From Vibrio intestinalis (GTDB lineage: Bacteria > Pseudomonadota > Gammaproteobacteria > Enterobacterales > Vibrionaceae): DNA of 64,000 nt. The stretch is from the NCBI RefSeq assembly GCF_025195085.2, contig NZ_JANAVY020000003.1, forward strand, positions 310,001-374,000, given 5' to 3'. The position numbers and the translations under genes were made by a program. Positions 1-9,314 of the stretch are shown one piece after another. Each line of letters begins with the position of its first letter. Position 1 is the first letter of the stretch. The notes below the pieces were generated by a model, which was not told the origin of the DNA, made no database searches, and saw only the letters and a list, made by a program, of their open reading frames with translations.

Positions 1-431
1 AAGCCAATATTGACCTAGCGCATGCCAAAATTGTCGATGGTTCAGGGCTATCACGTAACAACCTTTTCACTAGCCAAGATATGGCATCAGTGCTGCGCTT
101 TATTTGGAAAAATGATGCAACGCTTAACTTGATCGCGTTAATGCCAACCTCGGGTGAGAACGGTACGTTGAAATACCGCCGCAGCATGCGTAACGATCCG
201 GTGAAAGGACAGCTGATTGCAAAAAGTGGGTCCGTATATGGCAGCAAAAACATGGCCGGATACGGACTGGATAGTCATGGCAACCCGACCACCATTTTTG
301 TTCAATATGTTGCCGATTATCACCCAGTAAAAAGGGACGATGATAAACCGACCATCGCCCCTATTACTCAATTTGAACAATTGTTCTATCAGGATGTATT
401 GAAATACAGTCAGGCTAAACCTAAAAAGTAA
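1..431 (+). CDS. dacB: D-alanyl-D-alanine carboxypeptidase/endopeptidase PBP4, C-terminal part
   Basis: This is the last 142 residues of a periplasmic low-molecular-weight penicillin-binding protein that trims or cleaves peptidoglycan cross-links. The reading frame is open from base 3 and ends with TAA at 429-431. The fragment starts with the DacB signature DGSGLSRNN. Further on it has AKSGSVYGSKNMAGYG, where KSG stands for the usual KTG box; the active serine (SxxK) and SxN motifs lie upstream of the window. The tail follows E. coli DacB closely (FEQLFYQDVLKY). Its last 22 bases overlap the 3' end of the convergent mgtE-like gene. The family call is secure; only the N-terminal two thirds cannot be seen. 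Confidence 0.93.
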   Translation, partial: ANIDLAHAKIVDGSGLSRNNLFTSQDMASVLRFIWKNDATLNLIALMPTSGENGTLKYRRSMRNDPVKGQLIAKSGSVYGSKNMAGYGLDSHGNPTTIFVQYVADYHPVKRDDDKPTIAPITQFEQLFYQDVLKYSQAKPKK

Positions 432-1255
432 TTCACTACAGTAAAGTAGATCCACATCCCTGAAATATCGACCACAGAGGCCAGTACTGGGCTTACCAGT
501 ACGGCTGGGTCTAGTTTGCAAGCCCGAGCCACAATTGGCAGTAAACCACCTAATGTGGTCGATATCGTCACCTGCACAAACAAAGCTACTGCAATGGCTA
601 AGGCAATTGTCGACAGCTCAAAACCACCCGCTGAACCGCTGTCACTAAACAGCATAACCCGAGCAACAATCACTAGCGCAATGGCCAAGGCCAAGCAAAC
701 CGCAACGCGACTCTCTTTCCAAAGTACTGACAGCCACTGCCGCTTACGCAGCTCTCCGGTCGCCAAGGCGCGTATCACCAATGTGGCCGCCTGAGAGCCA
801 GTGTTACCGCCTGCAGCAGCAATCACAGGCATGTAAACCGCAAGCAACACTAGCTGGCTTAACGTATCTTCGTACTGCGCAATGATTAAACCAGAAACGA
901 TGCCCAGCAGTGCCAACGCCACAATCCAGCCAATCCGCTGTTTCACATGATCCATGACAGAGGTTGTTAAGTAGCTGGCACTTACGTTTGCTTCGGAATA
1001 GATCAAACCTAGCTGGTGCGCATAGTGACGCGCCAGTTTTTCTTGTCCATTTTCTTCTAACAATGATAGAAGTTGCTGAACGTAGCCGAGTGAGCAGTGA
1101 TGTAAAATCCCTACCGCTTCTTCTATCGGCATAACGGTCAACAAGTGAACCTGATGAGTTTGATCGTATTGTAAAAAGGCTTTCCTAGCCGCACCAATCT
1201 CTTCTAGTGAGAAGTTGGCAGAATTTTCCATATAGATGTTGTTCATTACCGTCAT
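410..1255 (-). CDS. MgtE-type magnesium transporter lacking CBS domains
   Basis: This 281-residue inner-membrane protein belongs to the MgtE (SLC41-like) divalent cation family, which conducts Mg2+ down its gradient. Residues 1-105 resemble the helical MgtE N domain. The membrane domain follows directly at about 110-280, with the hallmark GGNTGSQAATLV (149-160) and DPAVLVSPVLASVVDISG (249-266), including the conserved pore-region Asp 263. The paired CBS domains that sense Mg2+ in full MgtE (about 450 residues) are absent, so gating must differ. The start ATG at 1255 has a GGGAG ribosome site 7 bases upstream. The gene runs against dacB and overlaps it by 22 bases. Substrate specificity (Mg versus Co or Ni) is inferred from the family only. 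Confidence 0.85.
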   Translation of the reverse strand: MTVMNNIYMENSANFSLEEIGAARKAFLQYDQTHQVHLLTVMPIEEAVGILHHCSLGYVQQLLSLLEENGQEKLARHYAHQLGLIYSEANVSASYLTTSVMDHVKQRIGWIVALALLGIVSGLIIAQYEDTLSQLVLLAVYMPVIAAAGGNTGSQAATLVIRALATGELRKRQWLSVLWKESRVAVCLALAIALVIVARVMLFSDSGSAGGFELSTIALAIAVALFVQVTISTTLGGLLPIVARACKLDPAVLVSPVLASVVDISGMWIYFTVVNYFLGLA

Positions 1256-1412
1256 GGCGAATCTCCCGATTAGCTTAAGGTAACGACCATCAGATACATC
1301 GAGCGCAATGGGTGGAAAGTGGCAACAAAAGATAGGCCACTAGCCGCATCATAAATACGCTAGAAAGTATCGAAATCTAAAATGAAAAGAGAAAAAGAAG
1401 AGGAATCAAAGG

Positions 1413-1515
1413 ATGCCCTACCCGATAGGTAGTAGCATGGAGTGCCAATACCAAAGCGGGTTACATTTCTCCCTTCGTCTTATTCATCCCACAACTGGGA
1501 GGATGGTCGGTATTG
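1413..1515 (-). promoter_or_regulatory. Possible structured 5' leader of the MgtE-type gene
   Basis: The 408 bases between tyrS and the mgtE-like gene hold no gene. Read on the minus strand they can fold. CAATACC (1515-1509) can pair with GGTATTG (1452-1446), closing a domain that contains CATCC/GGATG and CTCCC/GGGAG pairings. A second hairpin uses ATGC/GCAT and CTACC/GGTAG (1438-1413). A pyrimidine-rich run follows at about 1410-1380. Mg transporter genes often carry sensing leaders, but I do not find the conserved M-box (ykoK) or yybP-ykoY core sequences. This is a structural candidate only; chance pairing is possible. Confidence 0.3.
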
Positions 1516-1610
1516 TTCATTAATAACTCCAAATAAACTGCCGATTTAGCAGCGCGCAGATGATAACAAATTCCAAAAGACATTCCCATTGAGGGCTATC
1601 AAAAGCGCAA

Positions 1611-1637
1611 TAAAAAAGCGCCTTTAAAAGGCGCTTT
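1611..1637 (-). terminator. Rho-independent terminator of tyrS
   Basis: Ten-base arms AAAGCGCCTT (1615-1624) and AAGGCGCTTT (1628-1637) flank a three-base loop. On the minus strand the hairpin is followed by a run of six T. It lies 27 bases after the tyrS stop. Confidence 0.85.
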
Positions 1638-1663
1638 ATCTCAATTTAAGCAAATAAACTCAG

Positions 1664-2851
1664 TTACTTGATCGTGATACGAGCAAACTTACGCTTACCA
1701 ACTTGGAATACGTATGTGCCAGCTTCAGGTGCATGCTTCGCGTCAGCAACCTTTTCACCTTCAATTTTCGCTGCGCCTTGCTTAACCATGCGCATCGCTT
1801 CAGAAGTCGATGCACATAGGCCCGCTTCTTTTAGTAGGTTACTTACTGGTAGGCCTGCTTCAAACTCAAACTCTGGCATATCGTCAGGGATTTGGTTTTT
1901 AGCAAAACGGTTCACGAACTCTTGCTCAGCCGCTTCTGCATCTGCTTCAGAGTGGAAACGAGCAATGATTTCTTTTGCTAGCAACACTTTAATATCGCGA
2001 GGGTTTTTACCTTGCTCTACATCCGCTTTGAACTGAGCAATTTCGCCTAGTGGACGGAAAGATAGCAGCTCGTAGTAGCTCCACATCAAGTCATCAGAGA
2101 TAGACATGATCTTACCAAACATCTCGCTTGGTGCTTCGCTGATACCAATGTAGTTGTTCGCAGACTTAGACATCTTCTTCTCGCCGTCTAGGCCAACAAG
2201 AAGCGGCATCATAAGTACAACCTGGGGTTTTTGACCGTTCGCTTTTTGCAGTTCACGACCCATTAGTAGGTTGAACTTCTGGTCAGTACCACCAAGCTCG
2301 ACGTCAGTCTCCATTGCAACTGAGTCATAACCTTGAAGCAGCGGATACATAAACTCATGGATAGCAATTGGCTGACCGCCAGCATAACGCTTTTTGAAAT
2401 CATCACGCTCTAGCATACGTGCAACGGTTTGGTGCGACGCTAGACGAATCATACCCTCAGCGCCTAAATCAGATAGCCACTCAGAGTTGAATGAAATAGT
2501 TGTCTTAGCAGGATCTAGAATCTTAAATACCTGCTCTTTATATGTTTCTGCGTTTGCTAGCACTTGCTCGCGGCTTAGTGGTGGACGCGTAGTGTTCTTA
2601 CCTGACGGATCACCAACCATTGCAGTGAAATCACCAATAAGGAAAGTCACTTCGTGTCCAAGTTCTTGGAACGCGCGCAGTTTGTTGAAAATAACTGTAT
2701 GACCCAGATGGATATCTGGCGCTGTTGGATCGGCACCCAATTTAATGCGTAGAGGACGGCCCTCTTTCAGCTTTTCAATCAGTTCTTCTTCTGGAATCAG
2801 TTCCTCGACACCGCGCTTAATCTCGGCCAGTGCTGCTTCAATACTCGCCAT
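1664..2851 (-). CDS. tyrS: Tyrosine--tRNA ligase
   Basis: This cytoplasmic class I aminoacyl-tRNA synthetase charges tRNA-Tyr. The 395 residues fit the shorter TyrZ-like bacterial clade. The HIGH signature appears as HLGH at 48-51 and KMSKS is exact at 226-230. The tyrosine-pocket segment [21 protein letters not shown] lies around 174-194, and the last 65 residues look like an S4 RNA-binding domain. ATG at 2851 has GGGAG upstream. The gene is monocistronic with its own terminator and is divergent from the M23 peptidase gene, sharing a 126-base control region. There is no T-box, as expected in a gamma-proteobacterium. Confidence 0.97.
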   Translation of the reverse strand: MASIEAALAEIKRGVEELIPEEELIEKLKEGRPLRIKLGADPTAPDIHLGHTVIFNKLRAFQELGHEVTFLIGDFTAMVGDPSGKNTTRPPLSREQVLANAETYKEQVFKILDPAKTTISFNSEWLSDLGAEGMIRLASHQTVARMLERDDFKKRYAGGQPIAIHEFMYPLLQGYDSVAMETDVELGGTDQKFNLLMGRELQKANGQKPQVVLMMPLLVGLDGEKKMSKSANNYIGISEAPSEMFGKIMSISDDLMWSYYELLSFRPLGEIAQFKADVEQGKNPRDIKVLLAKEIIARFHSEADAEAAEQEFVNRFAKNQIPDDMPEFEFEAGLPVSNLLKEAGLCASTSEAMRMVKQGAAKIEGEKVADAKHAPEAGTYVFQVGKRKFARITIK

Positions 2852-2977
2852 TCTTGTTCACTCCCACAGATTTGGCAAAAATTTGGTAATTTTACATCTT
2901 ACTTGAATAGCGATGCTTTTTGAAACCAGTTAGACTAATCAGCTAGCATTTTTATTGAAATTTTAGAACGGACCAAG

Positions 2978-4264
2978 ATGTTGTCTCTTTTAGCTCGGTT
3001 GCCACGGATGCACCAAGCACTGATCGTTTTTATCACATTACTTATCGTGGTGGCTCTACTGCTGCCTGACTCCAAATCTCTGCGACAAGAAGAAGGCTTT
3101 TATAAAATAGGCCAAACTTACTCCCTAGACATCAAACCAGAAAACTTAGTCGTCACAGAGAAAACCTCCCCACTTGCCCAACTTCGTTGGGAAAAATATC
3201 AAGTTCAATCCGGTGAGAGTGCCGCTGTTGTCTTTCAACGAGCTGGCTTATCTTCTCGTTTGTTGTATCAACTGACCACCACCAACAAAGAAATCGAACG
3301 CCAGCTGACCAAGCTTCGTCCTGGTGACGTATTGCAGTTTGGCTTCGACGCTAACGACGAACTCATCCAAATCAAGCGCCAACTGAGTGCTTACGAAACT
3401 TACCTTATCACGAAAAAAGGTGATGTCTTCGTTGATGAGATTGACCAAAAAGAAGTGGTACATCAATACAATTACGCCGAAGCGTCAATTACCTCTAACT
3501 TTTGGAATGCCGCGATTACTGCGGGCCTAACAGCCAACCAAATCATGGAGCTAGCGGGGATCTTTGGTTGGGACATCGACTTTGCACTCGATATTCGTGC
3601 CGGAGACAGCTTTAAAATTCTTTACCAAGAGAAAATCGTAGAAGGCGAAGTGGTTGGCCGCGGTAAAATTATTGCAGCGATATTTACTAACCAAGGCGAT
3701 ACGTTTAAAGCGATTTTGGACGACAACACCGGCAATTATTACGATGAAAAGGGCCGCGCGATGAAGAAAGCCTTCTTGCGCTCACCGCTCGACTTCCGCC
3801 GAGTGACCTCGAACTTCAACCCAAATCGTCGCCACCCAGTGACGGGTAAAGTCCGCGCGCACCGAGGCACCGATTACGCAGCACCAGTAGGTACACCGAT
3901 TTGGGCCGCCGGTGATGGTATCGTACAAAAATCAAGTTATAACCAATTCAACGGTAACTACGTATTCATCAAACACAGCAATACTTACATCACCAAGTAC
4001 CTGCACTTAAAACGCCGCACAGTCAAAACTGGCCAGCGGGTTAAGCAGGGCCAAACCATTGGTACTCTGGGCGGTACAGGTCGCGTAACGGGCCCTCACT
4101 TGCACTATGAGTTTTTGGTTCACGGGGTTCATAAAAACGCCCGTACCGTGAAATTGCCGCAGTCGAAGTCTCTAAAAGGCAAAGCAAAGCAAACCTTTAT
4201 TGCCAATGCGGAAATTAGACTGAACAAGCTAGAACGCTACCGAGAACTGTTAGCGAGCAAATAA
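2978..4264 (+). CDS. M23 family peptidoglycan DD-endopeptidase (MepM/Shy type)
   Basis: This 428-residue enzyme probably cleaves peptide cross-links in the periplasm to allow wall growth. One N-terminal membrane anchor (about 14-29) is followed by a LysM/OapA-like region (about 70-160), a linker domain and a LytM (M23) domain at about 270-385. All zinc ligands are present: H295 and D299 in HRGTDYAAP, and the HLH pair H374/H376 in GPHLHYEF. The length matches E. coli MepM/YebA (about 440). V. cholerae has several paralogues (ShyA, ShyB, ShyC); from its place next to tyrS I suspect this is the ShyC-type copy, but that is inference. It ends at a strong terminator shared with the convergent RND operon. 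Confidence 0.9.
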   Translation: MLSLLARLPRMHQALIVFITLLIVVALLLPDSKSLRQEEGFYKIGQTYSLDIKPENLVVTEKTSPLAQLRWEKYQVQSGESAAVVFQRAGLSSRLLYQLTTTNKEIERQLTKLRPGDVLQFGFDANDELIQIKRQLSAYETYLITKKGDVFVDEIDQKEVVHQYNYAEASITSNFWNAAITAGLTANQIMELAGIFGWDIDFALDIRAGDSFKILYQEKIVEGEVVGRGKIIAAIFTNQGDTFKAILDDNTGNYYDEKGRAMKKAFLRSPLDFRRVTSNFNPNRRHPVTGKVRAHRGTDYAAPVGTPIWAAGDGIVQKSSYNQFNGNYVFIKHSNTYITKYLHLKRRTVKTGQRVKQGQTIGTLGGTGRVTGPHLHYEFLVHGVHKNARTVKLPQSKSLKGKAKQTFIANAEIRLNKLERYRELLASK

Positions 4265-4268
4265 AAAC

Positions 4269-4295
4269 AAAGCGCTGGTTTCGACCAGCGCTTTT
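4269..4295. terminator. Bidirectional terminator between endopeptidase and RND permease genes
   Basis: Perfect 11-base arms AAAGCGCTGGT and ACCAGCGCTTT surround a TTCG tetraloop. T runs follow on the plus strand (4292-4295), with a less regular T-rich tract on the minus strand. It separates two convergent genes. Confidence 0.85.
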
Positions 4296-4332
4296 TCGTT
4301 TGAGAGAGATTAGCAGCCAAGCGCCTAACCAG

Positions 4333-7300
4333 CTAAACCTTAATCTCACTTGGTTGTTCAGACTCTTGAGCCACATTATTACGGCTAAACATCAGCAAAC
4401 ATGGGGTAAGTACCAAGGTTAGCACCGTTGCAAATGCCAAGCCGCCAGAAACCGCCGTCGCTAACTGAGACCACCACTGAGTACTTGGCGCGCCAAACTC
4501 AATCTTCTGATTAATCAGGTCGATATTCATCTCAAGCACCATAGGTAACAACCCCAAGATGGTGGTCACCGTGGTCAACATAACCGGTCTTAAACGCTGT
4601 ACACCAGTACGTAAGATAGCTTCACGCTTATCTAAACCACGTCGGCGCAGCTGGTTGAAGGTATCTATCAATACGATGTTGTTGTTTACCACTATCCCCG
4701 CTAACGCAATTACGCCAATACCTGACATCACCACACCAAACGGTTTTTGGAAGATAAGTAAGCCAGCAAAAACGCCAACCGTTGAAAACAGCACTGCACT
4801 CAAAATCAAGAAGGCTTGATAGAAGCTATTGAACTGAGTAATCAATATCAGCGCCATCGCTACTAGCGCGACGAGGAAAGCATTTTGTAAAAACGCAGAG
4901 GAGTTTTGCTGCTCTTCATTTTGACCACGTAATTTAAAGCCAACATTTGGGTTTAACCCAAGTTCATTCAAGGCCTCTTCAATTTTTGGTAGCTCAATCG
5001 CTAAGTTGTAGCCATCACTCATATCGGCCTTAATGCTGATGACGCGTAAGCCATCGACACGATGAATCGTATCCTGCTTTTGATCGGGTACGATACTGGC
5101 GAAGTTAGTGATTGGTACCATTCCGGCAGGAGTCTTCACACGTAGCTCATCAAACTTACCAATGTCGCGCTTATCTTCTGGATAACGGACTAAAATATCG
5201 ACCTCTTCAGTCGCATCATCAGGTAAGTAGTCGCCAATGGTTAAACCATTAGTCACAAACTGAACAGTGTTACCGACTAAGGTTGCGTCTGCGGCAAAAC
5301 GAGAGGCGTCATCACGACGAATGTCGACCTTCCAATCAATGCCTTCTTTGCTCGAATTATCACTGATATTGGTAAAGGCAGGATTCTGATCAGCCCACGC
5401 CCTCACCTGCTTGGCGGCTATATCAATCTCGGTTAAATCGTTCCCAGTAACTTCGATAACGAGGTCACTTTCAACAGGTGGCCCCGCATCAGGGAATTTG
5501 TACTCGATCTCAACCCCTGCATAACTGTCTGTGATCTGCTTAAGCTCAGCAATAATCTCTTTCACACTGCGGCGATATTGCCAATCCACTGGCGTAATTT
5601 GAATTTGGCCTATCACATCATCGCCCCCCGTGCGGGTATAGACGCTTTCAAACTCGTCATGACCAATCATTTCTACTTCTATCTGGCGCATGAGCTGATC
5701 TTTCTCATTAATCGAAAGATCGCCATAAGAACGAACTTTGATGGTAAAGAACGGCGGATCAACCTCTGGGAAAAACTCAGCACCTAAGCCCGCTTTGGAA
5801 TAAGCAGTACCCACACCAATAGCCAATACAATCGCTAACGCCAAGATTTTAAGCGGATGACCAATCGCGACTCTCAGCGTCTGATAATAGAGCTTAGTCA
5901 AGCCCGTTGCTTGAGAAAAATCCCCTTCGTGCAACGCCATCATTCGGCGTCGATTGCTGTCGGTGACATTCTGAGGCTTACCAAACAAGCCCCCCAACAC
6001 AGGCACAAACAACATTGCCATCACCAAAGACGCCGCTAACGTAGCAATAAGTGTCAGCGGAAGATATTTCATGAACTCGCCAGTGACATCCGGCCAAAAA
6101 AGCAAAGGAGCAAACGCAGCTAATGTGGTTGCGGTAGAGGCGGTGATTGGCCACGCCATTCGCTTAGCGGCATCTCGATAGGCTTGTTTGCGTTCCACAC
6201 CCTCTTGCATTCGTCGATCGGCAAACTCGGTCACTACAATCGCACCATCCACCAGCATGCCGACCGCCATGATAAAGGAGAAAAGCACCACAATATTGAC
6301 CGTAATGCCAAACAAGGCCAGTACCAATAAACCTGTTAAGAATGACCCCGGTATAGACACGCCGACCAACAGTGCCGTTCTAACACCTAGGATTGCGATG
6401 ATAACAATCACCACCAAAATGATGGCGGATAAAATATTGTTTTGCAGATCGTTAAGCATCATCTTGACGTCGTCAGACTGATCCCAAGTGTACTTAACCA
6501 ATAAGTTATTTGGCCATTCAGGCGTTTTCTGCGCCTCGGCTAACACCAGTTTAACCAGCTCAACCGTCTCTATGATGTTTTCACCTGCACGCTTACTGAC
6601 ATCGAGTACTATCGCCGATTCACCATCTAAGCGGGCGTAACTCTCTGGGTCACGAAACGCGCGGCGCACAGTGGCAACATCAGCGAAGGTGATCACCTGT
6701 TTGCCATCCACTTTAATTGGCAACTCAAGAACATCTTTTAGCGAATCAAACACCGAAGGGACTTTGACAGAGAAGCGTCCGTAACCCGTATCAACAAAGC
6801 CAGCCGCTACTACGCGGTTATTCAACGCGATTAAGTTGTAAATATCGGCCTGATCTAAGCCATAACTTTCCATCAACAGCGGATCGACCACGATCTCAAC
6901 GATGTCCTCGCGATCGCCTGCGATTTCGACCTCTAGCACTTGGCGATAACTTTCCAATTTATCACGTAGCTTGCGGGCAATTTGCACTATGGTTCGCTCA
7001 GGCACAGTGCCGTACAAAACCAAGCTCAATACTGGCTCTTCTGAGGCGAGTGTCACCTCATTCACGGTTGGCTCATCACTGTCTTCTGGCAGCTTAGGCT
7101 TGGCTAAATCAACCGCCTCACGCACATCCGCCATCGCTTTATTAAGATCGACCCCGACCGAAAACTCTAACACCACTGAGGCATGGCCTTCAGAAGCTGT
7201 GGAAGTCATCTCTTTGACTCCTTCCAAAGAGCGCAACTCTTGCTCAATAGGTCGAACTAACAAACGCTCCGCGTCATTAGGGGAAATACCTTGATGGCTA

Positions 7301-7449
7301 ACTGAAACATAGATAATTGGAATCGCAATATCAGGACTCGACTCTTTAGGAATCGTAATATAGGTGATAAGCCCCGCGACTAAAATGAACACGAGCAGCA
7401 CCATCATAGTACGAGTGCGCGCTAGCGCTGCATCAATGATTGCAAACAT
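4333..7449 (-). CDS. RND efflux transporter permease subunit
   Basis: This 1038-residue inner-membrane pump of the AcrB/Mex superfamily exports small molecules using proton motive force. The N-terminal helix with KESSPD (35-40) is followed by a large periplasmic loop (about 33-335), six helices (about 336-550), a second loop and six more helices to about 1020. The proton-relay site in TM4 reads GMLVDGAIVV: D401 is present, but the second Asp of the usual DD pair is Gly 402. Other members of this subfamily share that feature. It is second in a two-gene operon with an adaptor 8 bases upstream. By position it may match the V. cholerae VexGH pair, but I am not certain. No outer-membrane channel gene is adjacent, so it presumably uses TolC. 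Confidence 0.9.
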   Translation of the reverse strand: MFAIIDAALARTRTMMVLLVFILVAGLITYITIPKESSPDIAIPIIYVSVSHQGISPNDAERLLVRPIEQELRSLEGVKEMTSTASEGHASVVLEFSVGVDLNKAMADVREAVDLAKPKLPEDSDEPTVNEVTLASEEPVLSLVLYGTVPERTIVQIARKLRDKLESYRQVLEVEIAGDREDIVEIVVDPLLMESYGLDQADIYNLIALNNRVVAAGFVDTGYGRFSVKVPSVFDSLKDVLELPIKVDGKQVITFADVATVRRAFRDPESYARLDGESAIVLDVSKRAGENIIETVELVKLVLAEAQKTPEWPNNLLVKYTWDQSDDVKMMLNDLQNNILSAIILVVIVIIAILGVRTALLVGVSIPGSFLTGLLVLALFGITVNIVVLFSFIMAVGMLVDGAIVVTEFADRRMQEGVERKQAYRDAAKRMAWPITASTATTLAAFAPLLFWPDVTGEFMKYLPLTLIATLAASLVMAMLFVPVLGGLFGKPQNVTDSNRRRMMALHEGDFSQATGLTKLYYQTLRVAIGHPLKILALAIVLAIGVGTAYSKAGLGAEFFPEVDPPFFTIKVRSYGDLSINEKDQLMRQIEVEMIGHDEFESVYTRTGGDDVIGQIQITPVDWQYRRSVKEIIAELKQITDSYAGVEIEYKFPDAGPPVESDLVIEVTGNDLTEIDIAAKQVRAWADQNPAFTNISDNSSKEGIDWKVDIRRDDASRFAADATLVGNTVQFVTNGLTIGDYLPDDATEEVDILVRYPEDKRDIGKFDELRVKTPAGMVPITNFASIVPDQKQDTIHRVDGLRVISIKADMSDGYNLAIELPKIEEALNELGLNPNVGFKLRGQNEEQQNSSAFLQNAFLVALVAMALILITQFNSFYQAFLILSAVLFSTVGVFAGLLIFQKPFGVVMSGIGVIALAGIVVNNNIVLIDTFNQLRRRGLDKREAILRTGVQRLRPVMLTTVTTILGLLPMVLEMNIDLINQKIEFGAPSTQWWSQLATAVSGGLAFATVLTLVLTPCLLMFSRNNVAQESEQPSEIKV

Positions 7450-7457
7450 AGCGCCTC

Positions 7458-8549
7458 CTACTGTTTAACTTGCTCAACTGCGATCACTTGATCACCGTCG
7501 CGTACGAACCCTTGTCCAGTAGTGATGATATCCACTTGCTCACCGAGCCCCGTCAGCCACACCCCATCTTGCTCAGCTTTAACTAACTGAATAGGCACAA
7601 ACTTCACCCTCTCTTGCAGCAAAGTTTTCACTCCCAGATTGCCCGATTCATCTAAAGCCAACATGGCTGGAGTAATTTTAACCGCAGACTGCTGCTGCAG
7701 ATTAAGCGCGACTTCAGTGCTGACACCTGCAGGGATCTTTTGCTTAGGGTTAGCGACTTCCACTTCAATTGGGAAAGTGTTGGTTGATTCAGATGACACA
7801 CGCGAAATGTAGCGCACTTTACCTTGAGTCTCTTGGCCATTAATAAAGCGGATGGTGGCAGGTTGATTTAACTTAAGGTCTTGGATATGACGCTCACTGA
7901 CATCGGCCTCAATCACCAACTTGCTGAGATCAATCAACGACGCGACAGGATCGCCAATGCCGACAAAATCCCCTTGCTCGATAAATAGGTGATCGACAAT
8001 GCCATCAAACGGCGCTGTTACTTTGGTGTTGGCGAGAGCAATCTGAGCATTAGTCACTGACGCTTTCGCCTCTATTAATGCTGCTTGCGCATTGGCATAC
8101 GCCACCTCACCTTGTAGGCCACGCTTTTTCAAAGCCTGAGCGGCTTTGTACTCTTTTTCACGTACGTTGAGCATCGCTCTAGCACGTTTGAGTTGAATAT
8201 CGAGATCGCCTTTATCAATAATGGCAATAACTTGACCTTGCGTGACCAAGTCGCCTTTATCTACTTGCAGACGAGCAATCTTACCTGCGTATTCAGCGCC
8301 TAACTTAGCTTGGCGGTCTGGCGCGGTTCGGCCATACAAATCAATGGTTTTATGGGTAGGCACTGAATGAAAAGTTTGATAGGCCACTTTAGCAAGCGGG
8401 ATATCTTGCGTGTTCTGCTGCTTCTGCTCGGTGTCATCTTCCGCTTTTAAAGCGCCAAGACCAAGCCAAACACTCAGCAGAACGATAAGAAACAGAGAAA
8501 CGATATAAGGTTTGGTCGCCAAATAACGCGACAAAGACAACTTAGCCAT
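7458..8549 (-). CDS. RND efflux periplasmic adaptor (membrane fusion protein)
   Basis: This 363-residue HlyD/AcrA-type adaptor links the downstream permease to an outer-membrane channel. One N-terminal membrane segment (about 15-35) has no lipobox cysteine, so it is anchored by a helix. A lipoyl half-motif (GAEYAGKIARLQVDKGDLVTQG, about 83-104) precedes an alpha-helical hairpin (about 115-165). The second lipoyl half (APFDGIVDHLFIEQGDFVGIG) and beta-barrel domains complete the fold. It is translated ahead of the permease with an 8-base gap and is probably co-regulated. An 8-base inverted repeat lies just upstream of its start. Confidence 0.9.
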   Translation of the reverse strand: MAKLSLSRYLATKPYIVSLFLIVLLSVWLGLGALKAEDDTEQKQQNTQDIPLAKVAYQTFHSVPTHKTIDLYGRTAPDRQAKLGAEYAGKIARLQVDKGDLVTQGQVIAIIDKGDLDIQLKRARAMLNVREKEYKAAQALKKRGLQGEVAYANAQAALIEAKASVTNAQIALANTKVTAPFDGIVDHLFIEQGDFVGIGDPVASLIDLSKLVIEADVSERHIQDLKLNQPATIRFINGQETQGKVRYISRVSSESTNTFPIEVEVANPKQKIPAGVSTEVALNLQQQSAVKITPAMLALDESGNLGVKTLLQERVKFVPIQLVKAEQDGVWLTGLGEQVDIITTGQGFVRDGDQVIAVEQVKQ

Positions 8550-8567
8550 AACTATCCTTTTTATTTA

Positions 8568-8594
8568 CATAAGCCTACTTCCTGATGGCTTATG
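8568..8594. promoter_or_regulatory. Inverted repeat upstream of the RND adaptor gene
   Basis: CATAAGCC (8568-8575) and GGCTTATG (8587-8594) are perfect inverted 8-mers spaced by 11 bases, starting 19 bases before the adaptor ATG. This could be a dimeric repressor operator or a leader hairpin. No regulator gene is adjacent. The rest of the 332-base gap (8550-8881) is AT-rich and shows no gene to me apart from the erpA terminator. Confidence 0.4.
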
Positions 8595-8833
8595 ACGCCT
8601 TTTACTGATTTCGCAAAGAGTGTGATCAGATTAGGACGGTCGGCTATTTGAGGGTTGTGACTAAAAAGCCAATTCAAACAACCTAATAAAATCAGCACTG
8701 ACGTTTTTTTACTCAACCTAGAATAACAAGGATGACGCGGATAACAAGTTTATAAATTACCTTAAATTTATAATTCAACTAAATATGATATAGATCTATG
8801 TCGTTGAATGGTGAATACCAAACTAGCGGCAAT

Positions 8834-8859
8834 AAAAAAGGCCGCCAAATGGCAGCCTT
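8834..8859 (-). terminator. Rho-independent terminator of erpA
   Basis: On the minus strand AAGGC and TGCC-type arms (8838-8847 with 8850-8859, one mismatch) form a GC-rich hairpin followed by six T. It is 22 bases after the erpA stop codon. Confidence 0.8.
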
Positions 8860-8881
8860 CAAAAATTCGTTGTCGATGCAA

Positions 8882-9223
8882 TTACACGCTAAATGATGCG
8901 CCACAGCCACAAGTCGTTGTCGCGTTAGGGTTATTTACAAAGAAGCGAGAACCCTCTAGGCCTTCAGTGTAATCAACCACACCACCGATTAGGTATTGCA
9001 GGCTCATTGGGTCAACCACTAGAGTTACACCACTGTTTTCAATCGTCGTGTCGCCATCGTTTACGTTCTCATCAAACGTAAATCCGTATTGGAAACCACT
9101 ACAACCACCACCAGTGATGTAAACACGTAATTTCAGCTCTGGGTTTTCTTCTTCTGCAATCAATGCATTTACACGCTGTGCGGCTGCATCAGAGAACTTT
9201 AGGGGAATGCTGGCTTCGCTCAC
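8882..9223 (-). CDS. erpA: Iron-sulfur cluster insertion protein ErpA
   Basis: This small A-type carrier delivers Fe-S clusters to apo-enzymes, among them the isoprenoid enzymes IspG and IspH in E. coli. The conserved cysteines are all present: C41 in [11 protein letters not shown] and C105/C107 in [13 protein letters not shown] chose the GTG at 9223 (113 residues, E. coli ErpA has 114). It has AGAGAGG six bases upstream and gives the family N-terminus [10 protein letters not shown]. An in-frame GTG at 9238 would add five non-conserved residues and has a poorer ribosome site. It is divergent from hemL and preceded by a promoter overlapped by an IscR-type site. Confidence 0.95.
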   Translation of the reverse strand: MSEASIPLKFSDAAAQRVNALIAEEENPELKLRVYITGGGCSGFQYGFTFDENVNDGDTTIENSGVTLVVDPMSLQYLIGGVVDYTEGLEGSRFFVNNPNATTTCGCGASFSV

Positions 9224-9314
9224 GACGACCTCTCTCACTTCATAGCGCTACTTCTCGTTAAAATGGCCGTGCCATGGTCAGAAATAGCGACAATTTTTTA
9301 TACTTAATGATGGG

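Noticed and set aside
1256..1560. Known Mg or Mn riboswitch (M-box or yybP-ykoY) upstream of the MgtE gene
   Set aside because: The conserved core sequences that I know for these classes are not visible; only generic pairing potential remains.
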